Shown: in pieces, positions 26,505-35,517 of the stretch
Position numbering within the stretch: the stretch's first letter is position 1
Layout: each line of letters starts with the position of its first letter
Assembly (NCBI RefSeq): GCF_900101545.1
Contig: NZ_FMZU01000002.1
Coordinates: forward strand, 124,001 to 188,000
Origin: Variovorax sp. CF079
Lineage (GTDB): Bacteria; Pseudomonadota; Gammaproteobacteria; Burkholderiales; Burkholderiaceae_C
Length of the DNA stretch: 64,000 nucleotides
Direction: 5' to 3'
The notes under the pieces: generated by a model
The model's database searches: none
Told to the model about the DNA's origin: nothing
What the model saw: the letters and a program-made list of their open reading frames with translations, nothing else
Made by a program: the position numbers and the translations under genes

Positions 26505-27635
26505 ATGCACGGTTCGTTCATCGCGCTACTGCTCCGTATCGCCAACCTCTGCCACAAGGAGTTCCTGGCGATCCTGAAGGACCCGTCCAGCCGCGCCATC
26601 CTGGTCGTGCCTGCGCTCATGCAGAGCCTGCTGTTCGGCTATGCGGCCACCTACGACCTGAGCAACGTCGACTACGCGCTGCTCGACCAGAGCAGGAGCG
26701 GCGCCTCGACGGCGCTGGTCGCGAAGCTCGACGGCACCGGCGTCTTCCGCCGCGCCGCGACGCTCGCCAGCCAGGCCGACATCGCGCGCGTGATCGATGC
26801 GCAGCAGGCGCTGCTGGTGCTCCAGATCGGCCCGCAGTTCGAAGAGCAGTTGCGCGCGGGCGAGAGCGCGCCGATCCAGCTCGTCATCGATGCCCGCAAC
26901 TCCAACACGGCGGGCTCTGCCGGCGGCTACATCGCTTCCGTGGTCGCGGACTTCAACGACGAGTGGCGGCTGCAGCACGGCGGCGCGAAGGCGCCGGTGA
27001 CCATCGCCTCGCGCGCCTGGTACAACCCGAACCTCGAGACGCGCTGGAACCTGATGCCCGGCATGATCGCCGCGCTCAGCATGCTGCAGACGCTGCTGCT
27101 GACGGCCCTGTCGGTGGCGCGCGAACGCGAGCAGGGCACCTTCGACCAACTGCTGGTCACGCCGCTGTCGCCGATGGAGATCATGGTCGGCAAGGCGGTG
27201 CCGCCGGTGCTGATCGGGCTCGTGCAGTCCACCATCGTGCTCTTGGTCACGCTCCTGTGGTTCAAGGTGCCGATGGCCGGCTCCTTCGTCACGCTCTACA
27301 CCGGCCTCGCCTGCTTCACCATTGCAAGCGTGGGCATCGGGCTGTCGATCTCGGCGGTGTCGGCCAGCATGCAGCAGGCCATGCTCTACACCTTCGTGCT
27401 GATCATGCCGCTGATGCTGCTGTCGGGCCTGGTCACGCCGGTGCGCAACATGCCGGAGGTGCTGCAGATCGCGACGCTGGCGAATCCGCTGCGTTTCGCC
27501 ATCGACCTGGTGCAGCGCGTCTACCTCGAGGGCGTGGGCCTCTTGACCGTCTGGCACAACCTCATTCCGCTGCTCGTCATCGCGGTCATCACGCTGCCGC
27601 TCGCCGCCTGGCTTTTCCGCAACCGTCTTGTCTGA
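26505..27635 (+). CDS. ybhR: ABC-2 type permease (YbhR-like)
   Basis: A 376-residue permease from ATG 26505. It has the same layout as its neighbour: an N-terminal helix near VVPALMQSLLFGYA, a periplasmic domain, and C-terminal helices beginning LMPGMIAALSMLQTLLLTAL. EREQGTFDQLLVTPLSPMEI is the coupling motif. The two permeases diverge clearly, pointing to a heterodimeric channel. Confidence 0.92.
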   Translation: MHGSFIALLLRIANLCHKEFLAILKDPSSRAILVVPALMQSLLFGYAATYDLSNVDYALLDQSRSGASTALVAKLDGTGVFRRAATLASQADIARVIDAQQALLVLQIGPQFEEQLRAGESAPIQLVIDARNSNTAGSAGGYIASVVADFNDEWRLQHGGAKAPVTIASRAWYNPNLETRWNLMPGMIAALSMLQTLLLTALSVAREREQGTFDQLLVTPLSPMEIMVGKAVPPVLIGLVQSTIVLLVTLLWFKVPMAGSFVTLYTGLACFTIASVGIGLSISAVSASMQQAMLYTFVLIMPLMLLSGLVTPVRNMPEVLQIATLANPLRFAIDLVQRVYLEGVGLLTVWHNLIPLLVIAVITLPLAAWLFRNRLV

Positions 27636-27648
27636 AACGGAACGCGAC

Positions 27649-29133
27649 ATGAAGAACTCGCAACACCTTCGCTTTTCCCGTCTGCTGACGGTGCTCGCGG
27701 CGCTGATGCTCGCCGGCTGCGCCGTCGGGCCCGATTTCAAGGCCCCGATGCCCGAGGCGCCCGCCGACTTCTCGGCCTGGCATGGCGGTTCGCCGGAACT
27801 GGCCGACCCGCAGCTTCGAAGCACGGCGAGCATGCCGATCGGCTGGTCCGTTTTCGCCGACCCGGTGCTCGACGCGCTGCAGGCCAAGGCGCTCGCCGCC
27901 AACCACGATCTGCAGACGGCAGCGCTGCGCTTCGCGCAAAGCCGAACGCAAAGGCAAGCGGCGGAGGCCCAGCGCGGGCCGCAGCTCAACGCCAGCGCGG
28001 CGGCGACGCGCCAGCGGCAGAGCGAGTTCGGTTCGGGCACGCGCCTGATCGACGCGCTCAATCCTTCGAACCGCGAGGAGCTGATCGGCGTGCTGAGCGA
28101 ACCGCACAACCTCTACCAGGCCGGCTTCGATGCCGCCTGGGAGCTCGATCTCTGGGGCCGCGTGCGGCGCTCGATCGAGGCCGCCGATGCCAACCTCGCG
28201 GCCTCACAGGCGATGCTGGCGCAGGTGCAACTGAGCGTGCAGTCCGAGCTGGCGCGCAACTACTTCGAGCTGCGCACCGCGCAGCGCCAGCTGCGCATCG
28301 CGCGCGCCGAGATCGCCGCGGCCGAGGAGACGCTCGAGCTGGTCAAGGCGCGCGCCGACGGCGGCCTCACGACCGACCTCGACGTGACGCGCCAGCGCGC
28401 GCAAACGGCCGATCTGCGCGCGCGGCTGCCGCAATTGCTGGCGCAGGAGGCACAGGCCATCAACCAGATCACGCTGCTGGTCGGCGAACGGCCCGGCGCG
28501 CTCCAAGCGCAGTTGACCGAGCGCGCCGATGCGCGGGCGAGCGCATTGCCCGACCTCTCGCCCGGCCTGCCCTCGGAAGCAGCGCTGCGCCGGCCCGACA
28601 TCCAGCGCGCGCAGGCGCAACTGCATGCGGCCACCGCCAGCATCGGCGTCGCCGTCGCCGACCTGTACCCGCGCATCACGCTGGGCGCGAACTTCGGCTT
28701 CGAATCGGTGGGAAGCCGCAGCTTCGGCGAATGGGGCAGCCGGCAGTGGGCGATCGGCCCGAGCTTGCAGCTGCCGATCTTCGACGGCGGCCGGCGTCGC
28801 AGCACCGTGACCCTGCGCGAGCTGCAGCAGCAGGAGGCCGCGGTGGCCTGGCAGCAGACGGTGCTGAAGGCCTGGCACGAGATCGACGATGCCTTGAGCG
28901 CCTACACGGCAGACCGGCAGCGCCATCTGCAATTGGTGGAGAAGGAGCGCCACAGCCGCGACGCCTGGGAATTGGCGCGCGTGCGCTACGACAACGGCTT
29001 GACCGATTTCCTGGTCCAGCTCGATGCCCAGCGCACGCTGCTGCAGGCGCAGCGCGACGAGGTCGCCAGCAGCGGGCGGCTGGCGCTGGACCTCGTGATG
29101 CTGACCAAGGCCCTCGGCGGGGCGGCGCACTAG
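27649..29133 (+). CDS. Outer-membrane efflux lipoprotein (TolC/NodT family)
   Basis: A 494-residue protein from ATG 27649 (a TTG at 27628 is possible but less likely). The lipoprotein signal contains MLAGCAVGPDF. Two outer-membrane efflux repeats follow, with FDAAWELDLWGRVRRSIEAA and a C-terminal VRYDNGLTDFLVQLDAQRTL. It completes a four-part exporter; the E. coli ybhGFSR locus lacks its own outer-membrane gene. Its end overlaps the convergent HxlR gene by four bases. Confidence 0.93.
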   Translation: MKNSQHLRFSRLLTVLAALMLAGCAVGPDFKAPMPEAPADFSAWHGGSPELADPQLRSTASMPIGWSVFADPVLDALQAKALAANHDLQTAALRFAQSRTQRQAAEAQRGPQLNASAAATRQRQSEFGSGTRLIDALNPSNREELIGVLSEPHNLYQAGFDAAWELDLWGRVRRSIEAADANLAASQAMLAQVQLSVQSELARNYFELRTAQRQLRIARAEIAAAEETLELVKARADGGLTTDLDVTRQRAQTADLRARLPQLLAQEAQAINQITLLVGERPGALQAQLTERADARASALPDLSPGLPSEAALRRPDIQRAQAQLHAATASIGVAVADLYPRITLGANFGFESVGSRSFGEWGSRQWAIGPSLQLPIFDGGRRRSTVTLRELQQQEAAVAWQQTVLKAWHEIDDALSAYTADRQRHLQLVEKERHSRDAWELARVRYDNGLTDFLVQLDAQRTLLQAQRDEVASSGRLALDLVMLTKALGGAAH

Positions 29134-29822
29134 GCCCTCCGGGCGGCCTCGCGCGTCTCGGCGAAAGCGCTGCGGCCCAGCCAGTGCCACAGGTCGCGCG
29201 CATCGCGCGCGGTGCCCGTGACGCGCAACCGGCGTTCGCGGATCAGGTCGTCGGCGTCCCGGTCACCGGTCCAGACTTCGGTCAGTGCCAGCACCGTCGA
29301 TTCGACGATCAGCGTGGCGTCCTCACCGGGATCGTCGCGGCACAGGTCGGCGCTGCCCTTGTCCACCACCAGCCACCAGCGGCGCTCGCCCTCGGGCGCA
29401 TCGGTGAAGCGGAAGTGGACGACGATGCAGCGCCCGCGCGGGCATTCGTCGGGCCGCACGAAGCGGCGGATGTCCCACATCAGAAAGCCGGCATCGAGCT
29501 GGCCGCGCTTCAGGCGGCTGCCGATCCAGCGTGCGCCCCAGTGGCCGAGCGCCATCACGATCGGCCGCAACTCCTCGCCGGCACCGGTGAGGTGGTACTC
29601 CGCCGACACGCCGGTGCCCTGCACGCGCTTGACGACGCCGACCTCCTCGAGCTTGCGCAGCCGCTGCGCGAGCAGCGAGCCCGACATGCGCGGCACGCCG
29701 CGCCGGATGTCGTTGAAGCGGGTGCTGCCGCACATCAGCTCGCGCACGACCAAGGGCGTCCAGCGCTCGCAGAGCACTTCGGCGCCGCGCGCGACGGTGC
29801 AGAACTGGCCGTAGTCGATCAT
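29130..29822 (-). CDS. HxlR-family regulator with C-terminal SCP2-like domain
   Basis: A 230-residue protein. The HxlR winged helix (residues 1-95) shows CERWTPLVVRELMCGSTRFN and GSLLAQRLRKLEEVGVV. The C-terminal 120 residues resemble the sterol-carrier-like domain often fused to this type. It is divergent from a methyltransferase gene and likely controls it or itself. Being convergent with the exporter, it is probably not part of that system. Confidence 0.87.
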   Translation of the reverse strand: MIDYGQFCTVARGAEVLCERWTPLVVRELMCGSTRFNDIRRGVPRMSGSLLAQRLRKLEEVGVVKRVQGTGVSAEYHLTGAGEELRPIVMALGHWGARWIGSRLKRGQLDAGFLMWDIRRFVRPDECPRGRCIVVHFRFTDAPEGERRWWLVVDKGSADLCRDDPGEDATLIVESTVLALTEVWTGDRDADDLIRERRLRVTGTARDARDLWHWLGRSAFAETREAARRA

Positions 29823-29853
29823 GGAGCGAATCTATTCCTCTCGCCCCGGCAAG

Positions 29854-29876
29854 GCCAGTTCTAATTCTGGACTGGC
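29854..29876. promoter_or_regulatory. Putative HxlR operator
   Basis: GCCAGT and ACTGGC are perfect inverted arms separated by 11 bases, located between the divergent HxlR and methyltransferase genes. Confidence 0.4.
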
Positions 29877-29932
29877 GCGCAGGGCCAGGCGCAGCGATGC
29901 TTCGTGCACCTTCTTTCCCCTGGAGACGCACC

Positions 29933-30802
29933 ATGAACACCGTTCTGCAGCCGGCATTCGATGCCGCCGCCTTCAAGACCACGACACGCGCGCAGTGGCA
30001 GGCCGCCGCCGAGGCCTGGCACCGCTGGGGCCCCTTCCTCGGCGACTGGCTCGGCGAGGCGACCGAGACCATGTTCGACCTGGCCCGCATCGGCCCGGGA
30101 TCCCGCGTGCTCGACATCGCCGCGGGCGCAGGCGAACAGTCGATCTCGGCAGCACGGCGCGTGGGCGAGAGCGGCCATGTGCTGGCCACCGACATTGCGC
30201 CCGCCTTGCTTGAACGCGCGGCGGCCGACGCCAAGGAAGCCGGGCTCTCCAACGTCGAAACGCGCGAGCTCGACGGCGAGGCGCTCGACGTGCTGCCCGC
30301 CGGCTCCTTCGACGCCGCGATCAGCCGCGTCGGCCTGATCTACTTTCCCGACCAGCAGCGCGCGCTCGCGGGCATGTGCCGCGCGTTGCGGCCGGGCGGG
30401 CGCGTGGCGGCCATCGTCTACTCGACACCCGAGCGCAATGCCTTCTTCTCCATTCCCGTGAAGATCATCCGCGAGCGCGCCAAGCTGCCACCGCCGCTGC
30501 CTGGCCAGCCGGGCCCGTTCTCGCTCGGTGCCGAGGGCGTGCTCGAAGCCGCCTTCGCCAAGGCCGGCTTGCGCGACATCGAGGTGCGCAAGGTGCCATC
30601 GCCGGTCAAGCTGCCGAGTGCGGCGGAATGCGTGCGCTTCGAGCGCGAGTCCTTCGGTGCCTTGCACCAGATGATGGTGGGCCTGAGCGAGACCGAGCGC
30701 GCGCAGGCCTGGCAAGCCATCGAGGAAGCCTTGCGCGCCTTCGAAACCGGCGATGGCTTCGTCGGGCCGTGCGAGATGCTGGTGGGCGTAGGAACGGTCT
30801 AG
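29933..30802 (+). CDS. SAM-dependent methyltransferase (UbiE/COQ5-like)
   Basis: A 289-residue class I methyltransferase. Motif I is VLDIAAGAGEQSISAARRVG, the acidic motif follows at LATDIAP, and the post-core LRPGGRVAAIVYS is present. Substrate is unknown. The family includes ubiquinone methyltransferases, but this protein lacks their C-terminal signatures. It is divergent from the HxlR gene, which implies induction by a small molecule. Confidence 0.85.
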   Translation: MNTVLQPAFDAAAFKTTTRAQWQAAAEAWHRWGPFLGDWLGEATETMFDLARIGPGSRVLDIAAGAGEQSISAARRVGESGHVLATDIAPALLERAAADAKEAGLSNVETRELDGEALDVLPAGSFDAAISRVGLIYFPDQQRALAGMCRALRPGGRVAAIVYSTPERNAFFSIPVKIIRERAKLPPPLPGQPGPFSLGAEGVLEAAFAKAGLRDIEVRKVPSPVKLPSAAECVRFERESFGALHQMMVGLSETERAQAWQAIEEALRAFETGDGFVGPCEMLVGVGTV

Positions 30803-30806
30803 CTGC

Positions 30807-32156
30807 TCAGCGCGAGGCCGTCAGCTCCCCGTTCGGCCGGGTCGTCATGTAGGCCAGCGTGCTGCCCACCAGGGCGCGCACGCCTAGGCGCAAGGCCTTC
30901 TCGTCGATCACGAACTCGGACGAATGGTTGGGCGCGCCCGGCCTGTCGCCGAAGGGCGAGGCATTCAGGTTCCAGAACACCACCGGCCGGTTCTTGCCGA
31001 AGGAGCCGAAGTCCTCCGAGCCCATGCGCGGCCCGATCTCGCGCGCCTGCGCGCCGGGGCCGGCCGCCGCCTCCAGCGCGTTCGCCACCACCTGGGTGGC
31101 GCCCGGGTCGCTCACCAGCACCTCGTAGCCGGTGTCGATCTCCACCTTGGCCGTCAGGCCGTGCTGCTCGGCGATCTTCTGCGCCTTCAGGCGGATGTTC
31201 TCGTGCGCCACCTTCTGGTTCTTGGCCGACAGCGAACGCACCGTGCCGGCCACTTCCGCGGTGTCGGGCAGGATGTTCACGCGGTTGCCGCTCTGCAGCA
31301 TGCCCACGGTGACCACGGTAGGGCCGTCCAGCGGGTCGATGCGATGGCTCACGATGTTCTGCAGTGCCAGCACGATCTCGGCCGCCGCCACCGTCGGCTC
31401 CTTCGCGGTCCAGGGCGAGGAGCCGTGGCCGCCTTGCCCCTTGAGCGAGATCTTGAACACGTCGCCGCTCGCCATCAGGCTGCCGCGCCGGTAGCCGATG
31501 CCCAGCGGGCCGCCGGCGTTGATGTGCTGGCCCATCACCACATCCACCTTCGGGTTGTCCAGAACGCCGGCCTGCACCATCGCGGGCGCGCCGCTGAGCA
31601 CCGGGCCGGGGCCCTGCTCCTCGGCCGGCTGGAACAGGAAGACCACCGTGCCTGGCAGTTCGGCACGCATGCTCCACAGCGCCTGCGCCGCGCCCAGCAA
31701 CATCGCGACGTGGGTGTCGTGGCCGCAGGCATGCGAGACCGGCACTTCCTTGCCCAGCCAGTCGCCCTTGGCGGTGGACTTGAAGGGCAGGTCGTTGCGT
31801 TCCTCCACCGGCAGCGCGTCCATGTCGGCGCGCAGGGCCACCACCGGTCCGGGCTTGCCGCCGCGCAGCACGGCCTTGATGCCGGTCTTGGCGATGCCGG
31901 TCTGCACCTCGATGCCCGGCATCCGGGCCAGCGCCTCGGCCACGTAGGCAGCGGTGCGTTTCTCCTGGAACGACAGCTCGGGGTTCTGGTGGATGTGGCG
32001 CCGCCACGCGATCACCTGCGCCTCGGTGGCGTCGGCCAGGGACAGTCCGCGCTGCTGCAGCGCGTCAGGGGCCGCGGCGGTGCCGCTTTGGGCCAGGGCG
32101 TTCAGGCTCAACAGGCTGGCCGCGGCCAGGGTGGCGAGGGAATGCAGACGCTTCAT
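30807..32156 (-). CDS. Secreted M20D amidohydrolase (hippurate hydrolase/HipO-like)
   Basis: A 449-residue protein with a signal peptide (MKRLHSLATLAAASLLSLNA, cleavage near LAQSG). M20D motifs are intact: HQNPELSFQEKRTAAYV, LRADMDALPV, SHACGHDTH, FQPAEEQGPG and MGSEDFG. The first Cys-Gly-His-Asp and the following Glu-Glu are the di-metal centre. Relatives cleave N-acyl amino acids or auxin conjugates; a periplasmic location suggests scavenging of conjugated compounds. It is divergent from a LysR gene, a likely regulator. Confidence 0.92.
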   Translation of the reverse strand: MKRLHSLATLAAASLLSLNALAQSGTAAAPDALQQRGLSLADATEAQVIAWRRHIHQNPELSFQEKRTAAYVAEALARMPGIEVQTGIAKTGIKAVLRGGKPGPVVALRADMDALPVEERNDLPFKSTAKGDWLGKEVPVSHACGHDTHVAMLLGAAQALWSMRAELPGTVVFLFQPAEEQGPGPVLSGAPAMVQAGVLDNPKVDVVMGQHINAGGPLGIGYRRGSLMASGDVFKISLKGQGGHGSSPWTAKEPTVAAAEIVLALQNIVSHRIDPLDGPTVVTVGMLQSGNRVNILPDTAEVAGTVRSLSAKNQKVAHENIRLKAQKIAEQHGLTAKVEIDTGYEVLVSDPGATQVVANALEAAAGPGAQAREIGPRMGSEDFGSFGKNRPVVFWNLNASPFGDRPGAPNHSSEFVIDEKALRLGVRALVGSTLAYMTTRPNGELTASR

Positions 32157-32317
32157 GCAGGTTCTCTGGAATGGTTCGAAAAGGAGGAGGGGAATGGCCG
32201 CCCAAGGTCATGGGGCCGCCGGGTCCGCGCGACGGTAGTGCATGCCGGGATAAAAGAAAAGACACGGGATTCTTGCAAGCGATCAAAATTCTTGTTCACC
32301 ATCATTCCAACCAACCG

Positions 32318-33220
32318 ATGCCTTCTCCGATGAACCTGCGACACCTGGAGATCTTCCGCCGCGTGGCCGAGGCCGGCGGCATCCGTGCCGCGGCGCGCGA
32401 TGCTGCGCTGACGCAGCCGGCCATGACCTACGCGATCCGCGAGCTGGAGCGCACGGTCGGCGTTGCGCTGTTCGTGCGCAGTGCCCGGGGCGTCGTGCCG
32501 ACCGAGATCGGCCAGGCCCTGCTGCGGCGCGCCGCGGTGCTGTTCGACGAGGTCCGGCGCACCGAGGACGAGATTGCGCAGCTGCGCGACGGCGGCGGTC
32601 ACCTGCGCGCCGCGTTCAGCTCGCTGGCGGCGGCACGGCTGCTGCCCGATGCGCTGCTGGCCTTCCGCCGGCGCTGCCCCGGCGTCGCGCTGGAGCTGGT
32701 GGAGATCACCAGTCCCGAGGCGACCGGCCCGGGATCGGGCCACGACCTGGCGGTGCTGAGCGAGCTGGAGGGGACGGCGGAAAAGGACGGCCTGGAGCGC
32801 GAGGTGCTGCTGCAGGCCCCGCTGGCGGCCATCGCGCGCGCCGGCCATCCGCTGGCGCGGGTGCGCACCCTGCGCCGTTTGGCCGAAGCGCTGTGGGCGG
32901 TTCCGGCCTACGGCGTGCAAGCCCTGCAGCAGGCCGGGCTCGCGGCCCCGCGCAACACCGTGGTGTGCCAGTCGATCCAGTTCGGCCTTTCGCTGGTGCG
33001 CAACGCCGACGCGCTGACCCTGGTCGCCGCGTCGCTGGCGGAGGACCCCGTCGCCTCCCGCGGCCTGGTGCGCCTGCGCCTGGCGGAGCCGCTGCCGCGC
33101 GTGCAGGTGTCGGTGCGCCTGCAGGCCTGGTCGCGGCTGACGCCGGCGGCGCGGGCCTTCGTCGAGTGCCTGCGCGAGGCCGCGGCCGGCCCGGCGCGTC
33201 GGCGGCGCGCGCCGGGCTGA
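32318..33220 (+). CDS. LysR-family regulator
   Basis: About 300 residues from ATG 32318. HTH: RHLEIFRRVAEAGGIRAAAR, then LTQPAMTYAIRELERTVG. The effector-binding domain has RGVVPTEIGQALLRRAAVLF and a compact C-terminus ending in an Arg-rich tail. It is divergent from the secreted M20D amidohydrolase, separated by about 160 bases, and probably controls it. No obvious operator dyad was found. Confidence 0.88.
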   Translation: MPSPMNLRHLEIFRRVAEAGGIRAAARDAALTQPAMTYAIRELERTVGVALFVRSARGVVPTEIGQALLRRAAVLFDEVRRTEDEIAQLRDGGGHLRAAFSSLAAARLLPDALLAFRRRCPGVALELVEITSPEATGPGSGHDLAVLSELEGTAEKDGLEREVLLQAPLAAIARAGHPLARVRTLRRLAEALWAVPAYGVQALQQAGLAAPRNTVVCQSIQFGLSLVRNADALTLVAASLAEDPVASRGLVRLRLAEPLPRVQVSVRLQAWSRLTPAARAFVECLREAAAGPARRRRAPG

Positions 33221-33260
33221 CGCGTTCGACGAACGAGATCCGGCCTGGATCCGACCTTCG

Positions 33261-34226
33261 TCAGGACCGGCGGTCTCGAGGCGCGGGCAACGATGCGCCC
33301 GCAACCGACGTCGGCGCCTGGCTCGAAGCCGCGAGATGCTGCAGCAGCAGGCCGGCTGCGGGCGACAGCTGCTCGCCGGTCTTGGTCGCCATCAGCAGCC
33401 GCCGCACCGCCCACGCGTCCTTGAGCCGCACGACCCGCAGATCGAGCGCGCTCACCTGCGCCTTGCAAGCCGCGAAGGGCACCACGCCGATGCCGAGGTT
33501 GGCCGCGATCATGTGGCACATGGCGTCGAAGCTGCGCACCTGCACGCGCAGGCGCATCGGGATGCCGGCCTGCTCGGCGGCGCGCGAGGTCAGCTCCAGC
33601 AATGAGCTGCTGCGGTTCAGGCCGACGAATTCGTGCGCGAGACAGGTCTTGAAGTCGGCGCGCCGCGTGCGCGCCAGCGGATGCTGCTTGGCGCACAGCA
33701 CGACCAGCTCGTCGGTCTGGAAGGGCGCCACGTCCAGGCCGTAGGTGGGCGTGTTCTCGGCGAACACGCCGACGTCCGCGAGGCCATCGACGAGCGCGCG
33801 GACGATGTCGCCGCTCAACTGTTCCTCGACCTCGACGCGGATGTCGGGATGCCGCTCCAGGAAGGTCGCCAGCGCCGCCGGCAGGAACTCGGTGAGCGCC
33901 GACATGTTGGCCCACAGGCGCACATGGCCGCGCACGCCGCTCGAATAGTCCTTGAGCTCGGTGCTGAACTGCTCGAAGCCCTGGAACAGCCGCATCGCAT
34001 GCTGCATCGCGACGTGGCCGGCCGGCGTCAGCGCAATGCCCTGCGAGCTGCGGTCGAGCAGCTTCGAGCCGGTGGCATTCTCGAAATCCGACAGGCGTCG
34101 GCTCGCGGCCGACAAGGCGAGGTGGCAGGCCTCCGCGCCCTTGGTGATGCTGCCGGACTGGGCCACCGCACAGAACAGGCGCAGCGTGACGAAGTCGACG
34201 CGGGCCGGATTGATGGTGCTGGCCAT
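33261..34226 (-). CDS. LysR-family regulator of the CoA-transferase/lyase cluster
   Basis: A 321-residue LysR protein. HTH: TLRLFCAVAQSGSITKGAEA with LALSAASRRLSDFENATGSK. The C-terminal effector domain contains MIAANLGIGVVPFAACKAQV. It is divergent from the CoA-transferase at 34348, with a clean inverted repeat in between, and is the likely activator of that four-gene cluster. Confidence 0.9.
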   Translation of the reverse strand: MASTINPARVDFVTLRLFCAVAQSGSITKGAEACHLALSAASRRLSDFENATGSKLLDRSSQGIALTPAGHVAMQHAMRLFQGFEQFSTELKDYSSGVRGHVRLWANMSALTEFLPAALATFLERHPDIRVEVEEQLSGDIVRALVDGLADVGVFAENTPTYGLDVAPFQTDELVVLCAKQHPLARTRRADFKTCLAHEFVGLNRSSSLLELTSRAAEQAGIPMRLRVQVRSFDAMCHMIAANLGIGVVPFAACKAQVSALDLRVVRLKDAWAVRRLLMATKTGEQLSPAAGLLLQHLAASSQAPTSVAGASLPAPRDRRS

Positions 34227-34246
34227 CGGGCCATTCTAGGCCGGGG

Positions 34247-34263
34247 CTTCGCGTTTCGCGAAG
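34247..34263. promoter_or_regulatory. Putative LysR operator
   Basis: CTTCGCG-TTT-CGCGAAG is a perfect 7-base inverted repeat between the divergent LysR and CoA-transferase genes; a related TTCCGCGAA follows at about 34284. Confidence 0.5.
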
Positions 34264-34347
34264 GGGTGCTGCCGTCATGGCAATTCCGCGAATCGTGATG
34301 TTTTTCTACAGTGCAGCCATCGAACAGCAAAGAGAGACAAGCAAGCC

Positions 34348-35505
34348 ATGAATGCACTCGAAGGCCTCAAGGTCCTGGAGCTCGGCCAACTCATTGCCGG
34401 CCCCTTCGCCGGCAAGACGCTGGCCGAATTCGGCGCCGACGTGATCAAGGTCGAACCGGCCGAGGTCGGCGATCCGCTGCGCAAGTGGCGCATGCTGCGC
34501 GACGGCAGCTCGGTGTGGTGGGAGGTGCAGTCGCGCAACAAGCGCTCTGTCTGCCTGGACCTGCGCAGCGAAGAGGGGCAGGAAGCGGCCCGCGCGCTGG
34601 CGCTCGAAGCCGACGTGCTGATCGAGAACTTCAAGCCCGGCACGCTGGAAGGCTGGGGCCTCGGCTGGGAGCAGCTGCATGCGCTCAACCCACGCCTCAT
34701 CATGCTGCGCATCTCGGGCTACGGCCAGACCGGCCCCTACCGCGACAAGCCGGGCTTCGGTGTGCTCGGCGAATCGATGGGCGGGCTGCGCTACCTGAGC
34801 GGCGAACCGGGCCGCGTGCCGGTGCGGGTGGGCATCTCGCTCGGCGACACGCTCGCGGCGCTGCACGGCGTGATCGGCGTGCTGACCGCGCTGCACCACC
34901 GCACGGCCCACGGCGGCGAGGGCCAGTTCATCGACGTGGCGCTCTACGAGTCGGTCTTCAACGTGATGGAAAGCCTGGTGCCCGAGTACGACGCCTTCGG
35001 CGCCGTGCGCGAGCGCGCCGGCAGCGCGCTGCCCGGCATCGCGCCGACCAACGCCTACCGCTGCAACGACGGCCACTACGTGCTGGTCGCCGGCAATGGC
35101 GACAGCATCTTCCGCCGCCTGATGCGTGCCATCGGCCGGCCGGACCTCGAGGAAGACCCGGCCCTGCGCCACAACGACGGCCGCGTACAGCAGGCCGAGG
35201 CGCTCGATGCCGCCATCGAGGCCTGGACCAGCCGGCGCAGCCGCGACGAGGCGCTCGCGGCGCTCGATGCGGCCGGCGTGCCGGTCGGTCGCATCTACTC
35301 GGTGGCCGACATCGCGACCGACCCGCAGTACCTGGCGCGCGAAATGATCGTCGAGGCCCCCACCTCCGACGGCCGCACGCTCAAGGTGCCGGGCGTGGTG
35401 CCCAAGCTCAGCGCGACGCCGGGCCGCATCGCGTACCCCGCGCCGCGGCTCGGTGAACACGACGACGACCTGCGCTCGGGCGGCTGGCCCGCGCGTTCAC
35501 GCTGA
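34348..35505 (+). CDS. Family III CoA-transferase (CaiB/BaiF)
   Basis: A 385-residue protein: GLKVLELGQLIAGPFAGKTL, EFGADVIKVEPAEVGDPLRK, RNKRSVCLDLRSEEGQE and VGISLGDTLAALHG, in which the Asp is the probable acyl-carrying residue. It opens a cluster with an HMG-CoA lyase, a VOC protein and a Bug receptor. The likely role is to activate a 3-hydroxy acid as its CoA ester for the lyase that follows 12 bases later. It shares family only with the transferase at 20554. Confidence 0.92.
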   Translation: MNALEGLKVLELGQLIAGPFAGKTLAEFGADVIKVEPAEVGDPLRKWRMLRDGSSVWWEVQSRNKRSVCLDLRSEEGQEAARALALEADVLIENFKPGTLEGWGLGWEQLHALNPRLIMLRISGYGQTGPYRDKPGFGVLGESMGGLRYLSGEPGRVPVRVGISLGDTLAALHGVIGVLTALHHRTAHGGEGQFIDVALYESVFNVMESLVPEYDAFGAVRERAGSALPGIAPTNAYRCNDGHYVLVAGNGDSIFRRLMRAIGRPDLEEDPALRHNDGRVQQAEALDAAIEAWTSRRSRDEALAALDAAGVPVGRIYSVADIATDPQYLAREMIVEAPTSDGRTLKVPGVVPKLSATPGRIAYPAPRLGEHDDDLRSGGWPARSR

Positions 35506-35517
35506 AGGAGCAAGAAC

